Source: Hyphomicrobium denitrificans ATCC 51888 (GTDB lineage: Bacteria; Pseudomonadota; Alphaproteobacteria; Rhizobiales; Hyphomicrobiaceae). Taken from it: DNA of 64,000 nt. The stretch covers positions 62,001 to 126,000 of the forward strand of contig NC_014313.1 in NCBI RefSeq assembly GCF_000143145.1. Direction: 5' to 3'. The notes beneath the pieces are model-generated. The model ran no database searches and was not told the origin of the DNA. It was given only the letters and a program-made list of their open reading frames with translations. Positions 1 through 8,758 of the stretch are shown one piece after another. Position 1 is the first letter of the stretch, and each line of letters starts with the position of its first letter. The position numbers and the translations under genes were made by a program.

Positions 1-3000
1 AATTCGCCGACCGTCTGGCCGGGCAGCGCCGAGGCCGGGTCGAGGCCCGATTCCGATTGGAACGCGGCCTTGAGCTTCCGGAGGGCCGTGTCCTCGCGCA
101 CGCGGCCGATGAACCAGCTCGTGATCTGATCGCGGCTCTTGTAATCGAGGTCGCCCGGCGACTGGGTCGCGAGCATCATGCCGAGACCGGCGGAGCGGGC
201 GCGCTTCAAGAGGCTCTGGAGAGGCTCGGCGGTCGCGGGCTTAGAGTTCGCCGGAATATAGAGGTCGGCTTCGTCGAACATGACGACGGCCTGCAACTCG
301 TCGTTCGGGTTGCGCTGGCAGAAGCGCAGCGCCTCGGAGAGGAATTGCGAGACCCAGAAGAGGATGTTTTCGTTGTCGCCGAGGAAGCCGGTGTAGATGA
401 CCGACAGGCGCGTACGGTTCGGGCGCTGGTAGCGGCCAAGTCCGAGCAGGCTTTCCATGCGCAGGCTTTCGCCGCCGCCTTCGAACAGGGCGGCGTTGCG
501 CAGGCGCAGCGAGTCAAGCTGCGCGACGAGATCGCGACGGAGCTTGCCCGACGGGTCCATGCGCTGCGTCTGATCGGTCAGCTCGGGATGCTCGTCTTCC
601 AGAAGACGGATCAAGTCCGCGAGCGTGACTTCGCTGGTCGACAGCGAGCCCAGCACGCGCAATGCGACAGCCAGAACGCCGGACTGCTTCTGATGCGTCG
701 CGGAGTTCTTCAGATGCAGCATTTCGCCGAGTGCGGCAGCCGACAGGTTCGCCAGCAACTGCTGTTCGTGCTCGGGCAGCTCGTTGATGCCGTTCGGCAG
801 CAGCGTGATCGAGATCGGGCGGCCGGAGGCGCGGCCCGGCGTGTAGACGGCGACGTCGATGGCGTCGGCGAGCTTTTCGCGTTCGGCGCGACGGTCGGAG
901 GCTTCGTTGTCGTTGGCGCGCCAGACGTCAGGGTTGGCGTAGCTCGCGAGGTCGCCCTTGCGGTCGATCAGGACCGCCGGGATGCCGCGCAGAAGAAGCT
1001 GCTCGATCAGCGACAGCGCGAGCGTCGTCTTACCGGAGCCCGAGCCGCCCAAGAACGCCGCGTGACGTTTCAGAACGCTCTTGTTCAACGTGACGGGACG
1101 GTTACGGTTGTTCTTCTCGCCGCCGGCAAGAATGCTGGCGCCGTAGCTGCCGTTCTCGTCGAGGATGACCGACATCGGCAGATCGTCGTCGTTCGCGGGC
1201 AGGCCCGGTTCGCCGTCGCCCGGATGCGACGCGCGCGCCTGTTCGGCCGACAGCGTATCGAAGCCGTCGAGCGACGACTGCGGGTCGTCCATTTCCTTGG
1301 CGACGAGGCGCGGCACAGGGCGGCCCAGAAGATCGAGGCGCAGAAGATGGATGATCGAGATCAGGCTCGACAGCGGCTTCGTGCCTTCGAGCCACTGCGT
1401 CATGCCAGGATCGGTGCGGTGATGGGCGGTGAATTCGCGCACCGTCATCATGCGTTCCCATTCGGGGATCGGCACGAGCAGCTGGCGGCCGCCGCCGTCG
1501 CGAAATTTGCGGAAAGCCTGAGCCGTCTGGTTCTTCTTGTTCGGCGGGAAGTCGCTGGCGCGCAGCATGAAGCAGGGCTTGCCCTGCATCGCCGTCAGCA
1601 CCTTGTCGAGCTGACGCTTCAGGCCGCCGCCCTGGGTCGGGCGGTTGCACAGGAAGACGCGCACGTCGTTGGCGAAGCCGGTCCGATGGCGGACCGTCAG
1701 ATCGAAGGCCGGGAGATCGTCGCCAAGCTCAAGGCGCTTGACGGTGACTTCGATCGCCTTGCCCCATTCGTCGCGCGCAAGTGACAGCGCGGATGAAAGA
1801 ATATCGACCAGCTCCTGATCGTCGGCGGGCATTTCGGCTTCGCTCTCATTGGCGAAGCGTTCCCACATTTCGCGGAACTGTACGGCGGAGATCGTTGGCG
1901 TTTCTTCGTCAGCCGAGCCGAACCCGACCGCCGCGCCAAGTGCCTGTGCGAGCGTCGAGATGAAGGACGGACGATTTTCCTCGGCCTCGCGTTCGTCGCC
2001 CTCGGTGGAGGTTGCCTCTCTGAGACGAGATTGTGCGTGCTCCAGAAGACGGCGCGTCGATAGCCCGCCGAATTCCTCGAAGAACTGCGGTCCGAAGAAC
2101 TGTGAGGCGTCGGGGAAGCTCAGTCCACCGCCATGTGTTTCCGAATGATGCGCTAGACGTTTCGAGATGATGAGACGCGCTTCTTCCGGTGTCCGGCTTT
2201 CGCGCAGAAGCACGGGGCCGGATTTTTCGATGCGGTCGACATAGGACTGCGCGACGAGGCTGCGCACCTGGCCGTAGAAATCTTCCAGGCACGAGATGAT
2301 GATGATCGCATTGGTCGAGCGATTGGCGATCTGAATGAGATCGCGCACTGCGCGCTGGAAACGATCTTCGGCATTGTCGAAGAAGCGCAGATCTTCGACC
2401 TGATCGATGCAGAAGACGAGCGCGGCGCGATCGACCGTCCAGACGAGTGCGCCGAGGGCGGCAATGATTTCGAAGGCGCGGTCTTCGCCATCGTTCGGAT
2501 CGAGCGCACTGACGGCTTCGTGCGCGATCGCAGTCAGCTGGCGGCCGTTGAGATACTGGCGGATGCGCTGATCGATGCGCGGGTCGCGGCGCTGGAGATA
2601 GAGAAGTGCGCGCACGATATTGATGTCGAGTTCGCGCGTCTGGAATTTGTCGCAGGCGACGATCTGGTCGGCGAGACGCAGGATCAGGCGTGCCAGCTGC
2701 TTGTCGTCGAGCGTCGCGTCGCGCAGCTTTTCGAGATCGGCCGAGGAAATGACCTCGGAATCGAGAACCATGTGGTTCGTCAGCCGCGACAGCGCGGACT
2801 CGCCGAAGCGATCAGGGTCGTAGGGTTTTTCGAGCGAGTGGACGAGGCGGCGCAGATAGAAGTCGGCGTAGTTCTGCACATCCGGCGTCATCTGCGCGTA
2901 GCCGAAGTAGCTCTGCCCGGTGCGATGGGAATCGGTTCGGAGCGCGCGCAGAAGGTGCGTTTTTCCGGCGCCGGACTGGCCGTGAAACAGCAGGATGCGC

Positions 3001-3215
3001 TCCGGCGTGTGATAGCCGCGTCCCGATGTGATCGTCGTCAGCAGATCGTTGAATTTCTGGCGCGCCTTGGCGTGGATTTCCGGCACGTCGACCGGATCGG
3101 CCCGCCAGAGATCATCCTCCCAGGTAATCGAATGCTCGAACGCCTCGCTCAGCTTGTCAGGAGCGAGCGAGGGAGCAAACGACGCCTTTTTGAGTGGACC
3201 GCCTTCAACGCCCAT
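1..3215 (-). CDS. Large dual P-loop ATPase, C-terminal HerA-like module (partial, cut by window edge)
   Basis: Read leftwards, 1071 codons are open from the ATG at 3215 to base 1 with no stop, so the C terminus lies outside the window. Two P-loop modules are visible. The first has Walker A GQSGAGKT (residues 79-86) and Walker B LVFCIDQVED (Asp about 271), as in AAA+/STAND ATPases. The second has Walker A GGSGSGKT (723-730), then LIDRKGDL, Walker B VMFDEAD (978-984) and LATQ (1015-1018), the pattern of HerA/FtsK/VirB4-type DNA-translocating ATPases. The region of about 440-700 between them I cannot assign. The start is 18 bp after the stop of the 387-aa gene upstream, with only a weak ribosome site, so the two are probably co-transcribed. 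HerA-like ATPases occur in DNA repair and in many phage-defence systems; a defence role here is only inference. Confident as a gene, moderate for function. Confidence 0.85.
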   Translation of the reverse strand, partial: MGVEGGPLKKASFAPSLAPDKLSEAFEHSITWEDDLWRADPVDVPEIHAKARQKFNDLLTTITSGRGYHTPERILLFHGQSGAGKTHLLRALRTDSHRTGQSYFGYAQMTPDVQNYADFYLRRLVHSLEKPYDPDRFGESALSRLTNHMVLDSEVISSADLEKLRDATLDDKQLARLILRLADQIVACDKFQTRELDINIVRALLYLQRRDPRIDQRIRQYLNGRQLTAIAHEAVSALDPNDGEDRAFEIIAALGALVWTVDRAALVFCIDQVEDLRFFDNAEDRFQRAVRDLIQIANRSTNAIIIISCLEDFYGQVRSLVAQSYVDRIEKSGPVLLRESRTPEEARLIISKRLAHHSETHGGGLSFPDASQFFGPQFFEEFGGLSTRRLLEHAQSRLREATSTEGDEREAEENRPSFISTLAQALGAAVGFGSADEETPTISAVQFREMWERFANESEAEMPADDQELVDILSSALSLARDEWGKAIEVTVKRLELGDDLPAFDLTVRHRTGFANDVRVFLCNRPTQGGGLKRQLDKVLTAMQGKPCFMLRASDFPPNKKNQTAQAFRKFRDGGGRQLLVPIPEWERMMTVREFTAHHRTDPGMTQWLEGTKPLSSLISIIHLLRLDLLGRPVPRLVAKEMDDPQSSLDGFDTLSAEQARASHPGDGEPGLPANDDDLPMSVILDENGSYGASILAGGEKNNRNRPVTLNKSVLKRHAAFLGGSGSGKTTLALSLIEQLLLRGIPAVLIDRKGDLASYANPDVWRANDNEASDRRAEREKLADAIDVAVYTPGRASGRPISITLLPNGINELPEHEQQLLANLSAAALGEMLHLKNSATHQKQSGVLAVALRVLGSLSTSEVTLADLIRLLEDEHPELTDQTQRMDPSGKLRRDLVAQLDSLRLRNAALFEGGGESLRMESLLGLGRYQRPNRTRLSVIYTGFLGDNENILFWVSQFLSEALRFCQRNPNDELQAVVMFDEADLYIPANSKPATAEPLQSLLKRARSAGLGMMLATQSPGDLDYKSRDQITSWFIGRVREDTALRKLKAAFQSESGLDPASALPGQTVGE

Positions 3216-3233
3216 TGCGAACCGAAATGCCTT

Positions 3234-4397
3234 TTAATCTTGGACGCGCACGAAATGCCAGACGGTGTTCTTGTAGAGGATCTTCGAATCCTCGAGCGAT
3301 TTCAGGTCGCGGCCGTCCTTGAGATCGGCGGTCGCGAGTTCGACCTGACCCGAACGGTGGGCCTCAGCGAGCATGCCTTTGAACGCAATCTCGGATAACC
3401 CCCAGTCGGGCCGCGTGTTGCGAATCGCCTTCCAGACCAAAGAGATAAACGCCTTCCGGTTGCCTGGCCAGCCCTCTGAGACAGGACGTGCCGCATCGAT
3501 CACAGCGCGGCAAAATTCCGGCATGTCCGGCGGCGACGGAGAACGCGGGGCTAGCGGTGCAATCTCGGAGATCGGGGCGCGATCGTTGGCCGGTTTCGGT
3601 GTCGGCGGGCGAATGGGACGCGGTGACGCTTCCGCCCGTTGCGGGCGGGCAGACTGTGCGGACGGCGCATCCGCGTCGTCCCTCGGCGACATCAGACCGC
3701 GAAGGACTGCCAGTTCGAGGCCTTCGAGCGACTGCTCGCGGCTACCGGCGATTTCGCACGCGAGGTGGACGATCAGCTTGCCATCGGTCGCGATCTCGCG
3801 CGGCTGCTTAAATAGCTGACCCGCGAGAACCCGGCCCGGCTTTGCAGGCAGGCCCGCGCCTTTCTTGAAGCCGGTCTTGATCTTGTTTCCGAAGGCGCGT
3901 TCCAGCGCGATGATCGCCAGGTCGCCACGCAGGTCGGCAGGCGATTGCGCGCGGGCCGTCGATTTTCCGAAGTGATGCTGCAACACAAGTGCGGCCAGAC
4001 CTTCGACCCGCTGCACGGCCTTGCGGATCGCCGGGGTGTCGCTGGTTCGAAGCGTGCGCACGAGGAGGGCGAACTTGACGTCGGCCCATGTCGCGCAGGA
4101 AGCCTTGGGCGAGGCAAGAATGGCTTCTGCAACCTGAAGGCCCTTGCTGGTGCAGGTCAGGCGGCTTTTGCTTTCGGAGACGAGCTGGCTGCCGATGAGA
4201 TTGCTGATGCCAAGCTCGGCCGAGCGCCGGAATTCGGCGCCCGTAATCCTCGGAGCGAGAAGCGGCGCCACGTCGCGCTGAAGGTCGGCGCGGGTCGCGG
4301 TTCCTGCGGAAATGCGCAGCAGCACCAGGTCCTTCGCGGTCAGCGCAGGTTCGTGAGCTTCGAATTTTCGCTCAGGTTGTCCGATGGCTGCACTCAT
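3234..4397 (-). CDS. Hypothetical protein paired with the HerA-like ATPase (winged-helix-like ends)
   Basis: A 387-aa soluble protein that I do not recognise. The N-terminal 100 residues look like a helix-turn-helix fold (TATRADLQRDVAPLLAPRI, then ELGISNLIGSQLVSESKSRL), and the C-terminal 75 residues (from WPGNRKAFISLVWKAI to KNTVWHFVRVQD) look like a second winged-helix unit. They are separated by a proline/alanine-rich linker around residues 245-300. An in-frame ATG lies upstream at 4478, but the ATG at 4397 is preferred because GGGAG sits 7 bp before it. The stop is 18 bp before the start of the dual ATPase, so the two probably form one transcription unit and may work as a DNA-binding/adaptor subunit plus motor (inference). 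Confidence 0.75.
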   Translation of the reverse strand: MSAAIGQPERKFEAHEPALTAKDLVLLRISAGTATRADLQRDVAPLLAPRITGAEFRRSAELGISNLIGSQLVSESKSRLTCTSKGLQVAEAILASPKASCATWADVKFALLVRTLRTSDTPAIRKAVQRVEGLAALVLQHHFGKSTARAQSPADLRGDLAIIALERAFGNKIKTGFKKGAGLPAKPGRVLAGQLFKQPREIATDGKLIVHLACEIAGSREQSLEGLELAVLRGLMSPRDDADAPSAQSARPQRAEASPRPIRPPTPKPANDRAPISEIAPLAPRSPSPPDMPEFCRAVIDAARPVSEGWPGNRKAFISLVWKAIRNTRPDWGLSEIAFKGMLAEAHRSGQVELATADLKDGRDLKSLEDSKILYKNTVWHFVRVQD

Positions 4398-4680
4398 CGA
4401 AAGTCTCCCGGCACGAATCAAGTTGCCGCGACGACTGTTGATGATCGGCCGGGCACTTCCAAGAGGGTTGGACGCCACGACCCACAGCCCTGGCCATCGG
4501 CGAAGGCGAAGTGCTCGCGACGACTTTGCCGTCAGGCTTTCGCCGCCCGGCCGTCAAAATCGCGACACCTTGTTGGCGCGAAATCAGGTGGGGCGGGAAT
4601 GGGCACGTGAGGGACCCTCATGCGAGGATCTGAAAAATCGTTTCGTCGCGATATGAGGCGCGATTCGCGTCCTGTTAGTG

Positions 4681-4696
4681 TTAACATCGCGTTAAC
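4681..4696 (+). promoter_or_regulatory. CtrA-binding box
   Basis: The sequence TTAACATCGCGTTAAC matches the alphaproteobacterial CtrA consensus TTAA-N7-TTAAC exactly. It lies 55 bp before the start of the CAP-domain lipoprotein gene, a plausible promoter position. It is also in the intergenic region shared with the divergent gene at 3234-4397. CtrA is the cell-cycle master regulator in this class; control of this gene is inferred. Confidence 0.6.
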
Positions 4697-4750
4697 GGAT
4701 TTCCGGCAATGATGGAGTTTCGCGCACGTCACGTGCCGGGAGTAGCTGTT

Positions 4751-5404
4751 ATGTATCGCGTCGCGCTCGCTACCGGGCTGGCAACGGCATTGGCCGGCTG
4801 CAGCCTCGGTTCAACGTCCCTTTCGACAGGTTTCACCGAGCCTGCAACGACGGCCTCGCTGTCGTCGCCGTCGGTCAAGAGCGTCGGTCTCGGCGGAGAG
4901 CCGTCGACGCCGCGCGGCAACGTCAAGGTCGCGTCGCTCGACAAGGCTCCGAGCGGCAGCTTCGAGAAAGCCGCGCCGGGCATTCTGGGCGATCGCGATT
5001 ACTCGCGCACGTCGCTCAATGCGGAGATGGCGCGCGACGTCATCAACGCCTATCGCAAGAAGAACGGGCTGAAGCCGTTGAAGCTCAACCCCGAGCTGAC
5101 GGAAGCGGCGAAATCGCATTCGCGCGATCTCGCGAAGTTCGACCGCATTTCGCACTATGGGTCCGACGGCTCGAACCCGTGGGATCGCGTCAAGCGGGCG
5201 GGTTATCGCGCGCGTCTGACGGCGGAGAACGTGGGTACGGGTCAGGTCGACTTCAATGAAGTCATGCGCGGCTGGGAAGAGAGCCCCGGCCATAACAAGA
5301 ATCTGCTGACGCGCGATGCGACGCACATGGGCATCGCGCTGGTGCAGGACCCGAAGACCGAATTCAAATCCTTCTGGACGCTGGTTCTCGCATCGCCGAT
5401 GTGA
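4751..5404 (+). CDS. CAP/SCP-domain lipoprotein
   Basis: A 217-aa protein whose first 20 residues form a lipoprotein signal ending in the lipobox LAGC, so it should be anchored in the envelope after Lsp cleavage. A low-complexity spacer of about 60 residues is followed by a CAP (SCP/PR1) domain: INAYRKKNGLKPLKLNPELT, SHSRDLAKFDRISHYGSDG, TAENVG and WEESPGHNKNLL carry the family His/Glu cavity residues. Bacterial CAP proteins are secreted or surface proteins whose substrates are mostly unknown. The ATG at 4751 is chosen over 4709 because it gives a clean signal peptide and follows GGGAG by about 9 bp. A perfect CtrA box lies 55 bp upstream. Confidence 0.88.
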   Translation: MYRVALATGLATALAGCSLGSTSLSTGFTEPATTASLSSPSVKSVGLGGEPSTPRGNVKVASLDKAPSGSFEKAAPGILGDRDYSRTSLNAEMARDVINAYRKKNGLKPLKLNPELTEAAKSHSRDLAKFDRISHYGSDGSNPWDRVKRAGYRARLTAENVGTGQVDFNEVMRGWEESPGHNKNLLTRDATHMGIALVQDPKTEFKSFWTLVLASPM

Positions 5405-5417
5405 GGAGTCTTTAATT

Positions 5418-5497
5418 GCGCTTGCGACTCCGCTACGCGGAGCCGGCCGCAAGCGCGGGCCTTGTGGCGGCGACTCGCGTTCCGCGAGCCGGCCGCC
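5418..5497. terminator. Tandem covarying hairpins between convergent genes
   Basis: Two adjacent stem-loops fill the gap between the CAP gene and the convergent flippase gene. Hairpin 1 (5418-5456) has a 9-bp outer stem GCGCTTGCG/CGCAAGCGC and an inner stem CTCCGC-TAC-GCGGAG. Hairpin 2 (5466-5497) has an outer stem GGCGGC/GCCGCC and an inner stem CTCGCG-TTC-CGCGAG. The flanks GCGACTC and AGCCGGCCGC are shared, while the stem bases change in a compensating way. There is no U-run, so they may act as a bidirectional terminator or mRNA 3' stabiliser, or be REP-like copies. Confidence 0.55.
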
Positions 5498-5501
5498 GAC
5501 A

Positions 5502-6941
5502 CTAGAACTTCGGCAGATTTTTCCAGATCGCGATTTTGATGTCGAGGCGGTGCCAGACGACGATCGCATTCAATAATGCAGCGCCGGTCAGCGACATCGC
5601 GGTGGCGCTGGCTGCTCCGACAAGTCCGAAGCGCGGCACCAGGATGAAGTTCAACGCGATGTTCGCAAGTGCAGCGCCGAACAAGACCGTCGCGCAGATT
5701 TTCTGTTCGCCGAGCATGTTCAGAAGATATTCGGCCGGTCCCATCGCGGAACGCATGAGGAAGCCGATGACGAGAATGAACATTACCGGATAGCCGCTTT
5801 CGAACTGCGGGCCGAAGAGAGAGAGGAGCGGCTTGCCAAGCGCCAGAATGACGATGGCGCTCGCAAGCGACGGCCAGAACGTCCAGTTCACCGCATCCTT
5901 CACGAAGCTCCGGAGTCCGTCGTGGTCGCCACGTGCGTGCAGGGCGGCAAACTTATGCGCAACGGCGCTGCCGACGGCGTAATGGACAAACATGATCAAT
6001 GCCATCGTCTTGCCGGCGGCGAAGTAAATGCCGACATCAGCGGGCGACATGAAGTGCGTCACGACCAGAATGTCGGTGTTCTGAAGCAGTAGCTCGGCGC
6101 TCATCATCGCGAGCAGCGGCAGAGAAATCTTGAACCATGCCGCGAAGTCGGCGGTTCGCGGTCCGGGTGGCACCGTCTCGTGCATGCTCCGGTTGATCAG
6201 GACGGCCTGGACGATTCCCGAGAGCCATGTCGCGACGATCGCGGCGGCGGCGGCGGTCGCGGCATTCATCGGCAGATCGGCCGCGTAGGCGGCGAACATC
6301 GCCGCGAGGAGCAACAGCGGACGCAAGATATACGGTGGGACGAGCGCGATGCTCATCCAGGCGTTGCCGCGTCCGATGCCGTCCTGCACATCCGTTAGCG
6401 CGTAGAGCGGAATGCAAACGAGCGCGAGATAGACAGGCAATACGAAATGGCTCTGGATGTGGTCCTGAAACAGCCAGACGCCGAGCAGTCCGGCCATCAT
6501 GACCGCCGTGCCGCTCGCGAGCGCGAACAGACGGCTGCCGTGCACCAGACCGCGCAGGCGTTCGAAATCGCCTGTCTCGCGATAGACCGGGGCGAGGCGG
6601 ATTGAAGCGAGATTCAAGCCAAGGTGCGGGATAGCGCCGAGGATCAGCACCCACGTCCAAACCGAAACATAGATGCCGTACTCGTAGCCGCCCATCCAAC
6701 GGGCGAGAACGATCTGCGTCAGGTAGAGAAGGCCTGCGCTCAGAACGCGGACGGCGAACGCGACGAGGGCGTCGCGCTGTGTCCTTTCACGCTCACCGCG
6801 CGCGGCCAGCACATTGACGGCCTGCGTCAGGACGCTCGAGACGCGTGCGCGGCCGGCGGCGAATGCGCCGGCTTGCTCCGTTTCGGTACGCGTCACAGTG
6901 GCGGCATCGACGTCGACGGGCTGTACGGTCGCGGTCGTCAC
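5502..6941 (-). CDS. Polysaccharide/oligosaccharide flippase (MATE/Wzx superfamily)
   Basis: A 479-aa integral membrane protein with roughly twelve or more hydrophobic helices starting near residue 60 (ALVAFAVRVLSAGLLYLTQI) and the WMGGYEYGIYVSVWTWV signature of Wzx-type oligosaccharide flippases. Such proteins move lipid-linked glycans across the inner membrane for surface polysaccharide assembly; the glycan here is unknown. The start is a GTG at 6941, supported by AGGAA about 7 bp upstream. The small gene at 6962-7195 ends 20 bp before it on the same strand, so the two are probably co-transcribed. It converges with the CAP lipoprotein gene across a hairpin pair. Confidence 0.88.
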   Translation of the reverse strand: MTTATVQPVDVDAATVTRTETEQAGAFAAGRARVSSVLTQAVNVLAARGERERTQRDALVAFAVRVLSAGLLYLTQIVLARWMGGYEYGIYVSVWTWVLILGAIPHLGLNLASIRLAPVYRETGDFERLRGLVHGSRLFALASGTAVMMAGLLGVWLFQDHIQSHFVLPVYLALVCIPLYALTDVQDGIGRGNAWMSIALVPPYILRPLLLLAAMFAAYAADLPMNAATAAAAAIVATWLSGIVQAVLINRSMHETVPPGPRTADFAAWFKISLPLLAMMSAELLLQNTDILVVTHFMSPADVGIYFAAGKTMALIMFVHYAVGSAVAHKFAALHARGDHDGLRSFVKDAVNWTFWPSLASAIVILALGKPLLSLFGPQFESGYPVMFILVIGFLMRSAMGPAEYLLNMLGEQKICATVLFGAALANIALNFILVPRFGLVGAASATAMSLTGAALLNAIVVWHRLDIKIAIWKNLPKF

Positions 6942-6961
6942 AATAAATTCCTGTCTGCTAT

Positions 6962-7195
6962 TCAGCTTTCAAGTCGTGTTCGTTCGCGCTGGCGGACGAG
7001 TTCCGCGACGCCGCTCCAGGCCCATGCCCGGCCAGCGTCTCCTTTCTCGCCGTGATAGATTGCGAAAAATTCAGCGATCGCCGCGGCGAAAGCGCCGTGT
7101 CGACCCTCTAAAACTTCCGCCATCGCGCCGACATCCCGAGGCGTCGGGGTAAAGTCCGGCTCTTTGATCCGGGTAATTGGCGACGTCGACGACAT
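6962..7195 (-). CDS. Small hypothetical protein upstream of the flippase
   Basis: A 77-aa soluble protein, not recognised. It is mostly helical (GAMAEVLEGRHGAFAAAIAE, then FAIYHGEKGDAGRAWAWSGV) with no signal peptide or membrane segment. It starts with ATG at 7195 and ends 20 bp before the GTG of the flippase, which suggests a two-gene operon. The reading frame has normal local codon use, and no competing gene exists on the other strand over most of it. Confidence 0.6.
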   Translation of the reverse strand: MSSTSPITRIKEPDFTPTPRDVGAMAEVLEGRHGAFAAAIAEFFAIYHGEKGDAGRAWAWSGVAELVRQRERTRLES

Positions 7196-7345
7196 TGTAT
7201 GGTCCTACTCCAGGCTTACTTACCGGTTGACGGACCACTGAAAGCAAATTTGAAGCCACATCACCTGGGCTTCCCGCGGCGCCTTATTCGACTTAGGTTA
7301 ATTGCGTCTTGTCATAGGCTCGCTCGCGCATCCGAAAGGCCGTTT

Positions 7346-7657
7346 ATGAGGTTTGTTCTAGGCGTGTTGGCAGGGGGAGCGGTTCTCGGACTAGCCGTGG
7401 CGCCCGCGTCGGCGTCGGACGCGATGGACGGTCGTGCCGGAATAGTACGCGTTCAGGCCGACTCTGGGACGGGCGGTCAAGGAGATGACCCGCAGGCCGA
7501 AGCGGGACGCGGGGGACTTCAGCCGCCGCCGAGCGCGCGTCGCAATGATGAAGATCCCGGCGACGGAAGCAATGACGAGGACGCCGATCCTTTTCCCGGC
7601 GATCGCGATCCGCCCGGCTGCACATATAGGCAGGGGCCACTCGATCTTATCGTCTGA
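7346..7657 (+). CDS. Small secreted acidic/proline-rich hypothetical protein
   Basis: A 103-aa protein with a signal peptide (MRFVLGVLAGGAVLGLAVAP, then ASASDA as cleavage site). The mature part of about 75 residues is low-complexity and rich in Asp, Gly and Pro (GTGGQGDDPQAEAGRGG, NDEDPGDGSNDEDADPFPGD), with one Cys near the end. No family recognised. In-frame codons extend upstream to 7199, but the ATG at 7346 gives a proper signal sequence. It converges closely on the DD-carboxypeptidase gene. A gene of this composition could be a false call; the signal peptide is the main support. Confidence 0.5.
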   Translation: MRFVLGVLAGGAVLGLAVAPASASDAMDGRAGIVRVQADSGTGGQGDDPQAEAGRGGLQPPPSARRNDEDPGDGSNDEDADPFPGDRDPPGCTYRQGPLDLIV

Positions 7658-7672
7658 GAGCTGAGGCGGCGA

Positions 7673-8758
7673 TCAGGGTGACGCGGCTTGAGCGGCTTTC
7701 GATTGAGCGCCTTTCGTCGGCGCGGGCGCACCGTCAGCGCTGCCGCTTGCCGCGTCCTGCGGCTGGTCGGCTGCATTGCTCTTTTTCTTGATCGCTTTGT
7801 TTTTCGCCGTCAGCTTGCCCTTCGCACGGTGCTTCGCGCCGCGGTGGCGATGGCCGCCGCCGCAACTGGTGGCTGCGACGGTGTCGCGAACCGACAAGAC
7901 GCCCTTGGAGTTCGGATCGACCGGAAGCGTGTCGATTGTCGGCATATTAAACATGGCTTTCCAATCGTAGTACTGAAAGCCGTATTCCAGTAACGCCGCC
8001 GAACGGACAGCGCGCTCATTGCCGGACGACTCGCCGAGCACGATGGCCACGAGGCGCCGGCCGTCGCGCGTTGCGGACGCGGCGACGTTGTAGCCGGAAT
8101 CGCAGGTGAAGCCCGTCTTCATGCCATCAGCGCCGGGAAAGGTTTTGAGCAAGGCGTTGTGACTGCCGAGGCGTCGCTTGCCAATGCGCATCGCCGGCAT
8201 CGACCAATAGCTGGCGTATTCCGGGAAGTCGGTGACGATGGCACGGGCGATGCGTGCAAGGTCGCGTGCGCTTGTCAGCTGGCCGGGAGACGGAAGCCCG
8301 TTGGTGTTGTCGAAATGTGTGCGCGTCATACCAAGGCGCTGGGCAGTCGCGTTCATCTGCTCGATGAAGTTCGTTTCGCTGCCTGAAATCGCTTCGGCGA
8401 GCATGACCGTCACGTCGTTCGCCGACTTCACGATCACGGCTTGGAGCGCCTGCTCGACGGTGAGCGTGTCGCCGACATTGAGACCGGCTTTGCTCGGCGG
8501 CTGCAGCGTTGCAACGAGCGAGCAGGGGATTTTGTCGGTGAGACGGAGCTTGCCGTCCTTGATCGCCTGGAACGCAAGGTAAGCCGTCGTCAACTTGGTC
8601 AGAGATGCGGGGTACCAGACGTCGTCGATGTCTTCCGAGTAGAGCACCTTGCCGGTCGACAATTCGAAGAGCAGCGCTGGGCCGGCCGACGCGGTGATCG
8701 GTCCGCCAATACAGAATAGCGCCATCGCTGCGATCTGAGCCGCCCGTGCTCGCATCAT
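7673..8758 (-). CDS. D-alanyl-D-alanine carboxypeptidase (penicillin-binding protein, S11 family)
   Basis: A 361-aa periplasmic enzyme with an N-terminal signal peptide (ITASAGPA region). It trims the terminal D-Ala from peptidoglycan stem peptides. All three active-site motifs of the S11 serine peptidases are visible: SLTK (residues 52-55), SAN (112-114) and KTG (214-216). After the catalytic domain comes a short region and a basic, low-complexity tail (KKKSNAADQPQDAASG) instead of a clear C-terminal PBP5 anchor domain. Its promoter lies in the gap before the MFS gene at 9092. Confidence 0.93.
   Translation of the reverse strand: MMRARAAQIAAMALFCIGGPITASAGPALLFELSTGKVLYSEDIDDVWYPASLTKLTTAYLAFQAIKDGKLRLTDKIPCSLVATLQPPSKAGLNVGDTLTVEQALQAVIVKSANDVTVMLAEAISGSETNFIEQMNATAQRLGMTRTHFDNTNGLPSPGQLTSARDLARIARAIVTDFPEYASYWSMPAMRIGKRRLGSHNALLKTFPGADGMKTGFTCDSGYNVAASATRDGRRLVAIVLGESSGNERAVRSAALLEYGFQYYDWKAMFNMPTIDTLPVDPNSKGVLSVRDTVAATSCGGGHRHRGAKHRAKGKLTAKNKAIKKKSNAADQPQDAASGSADGAPAPTKGAQSKAAQAASP

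Noticed and set aside
57..1784. Long plus-strand reading frame (575 codons)
   Set aside because: It lies antisense to the large ATPase gene, which has Walker motifs in the minus frame. The plus translation has Arg/Val/Ala-rich, domain-free sequence typical of a GC-rich shadow.
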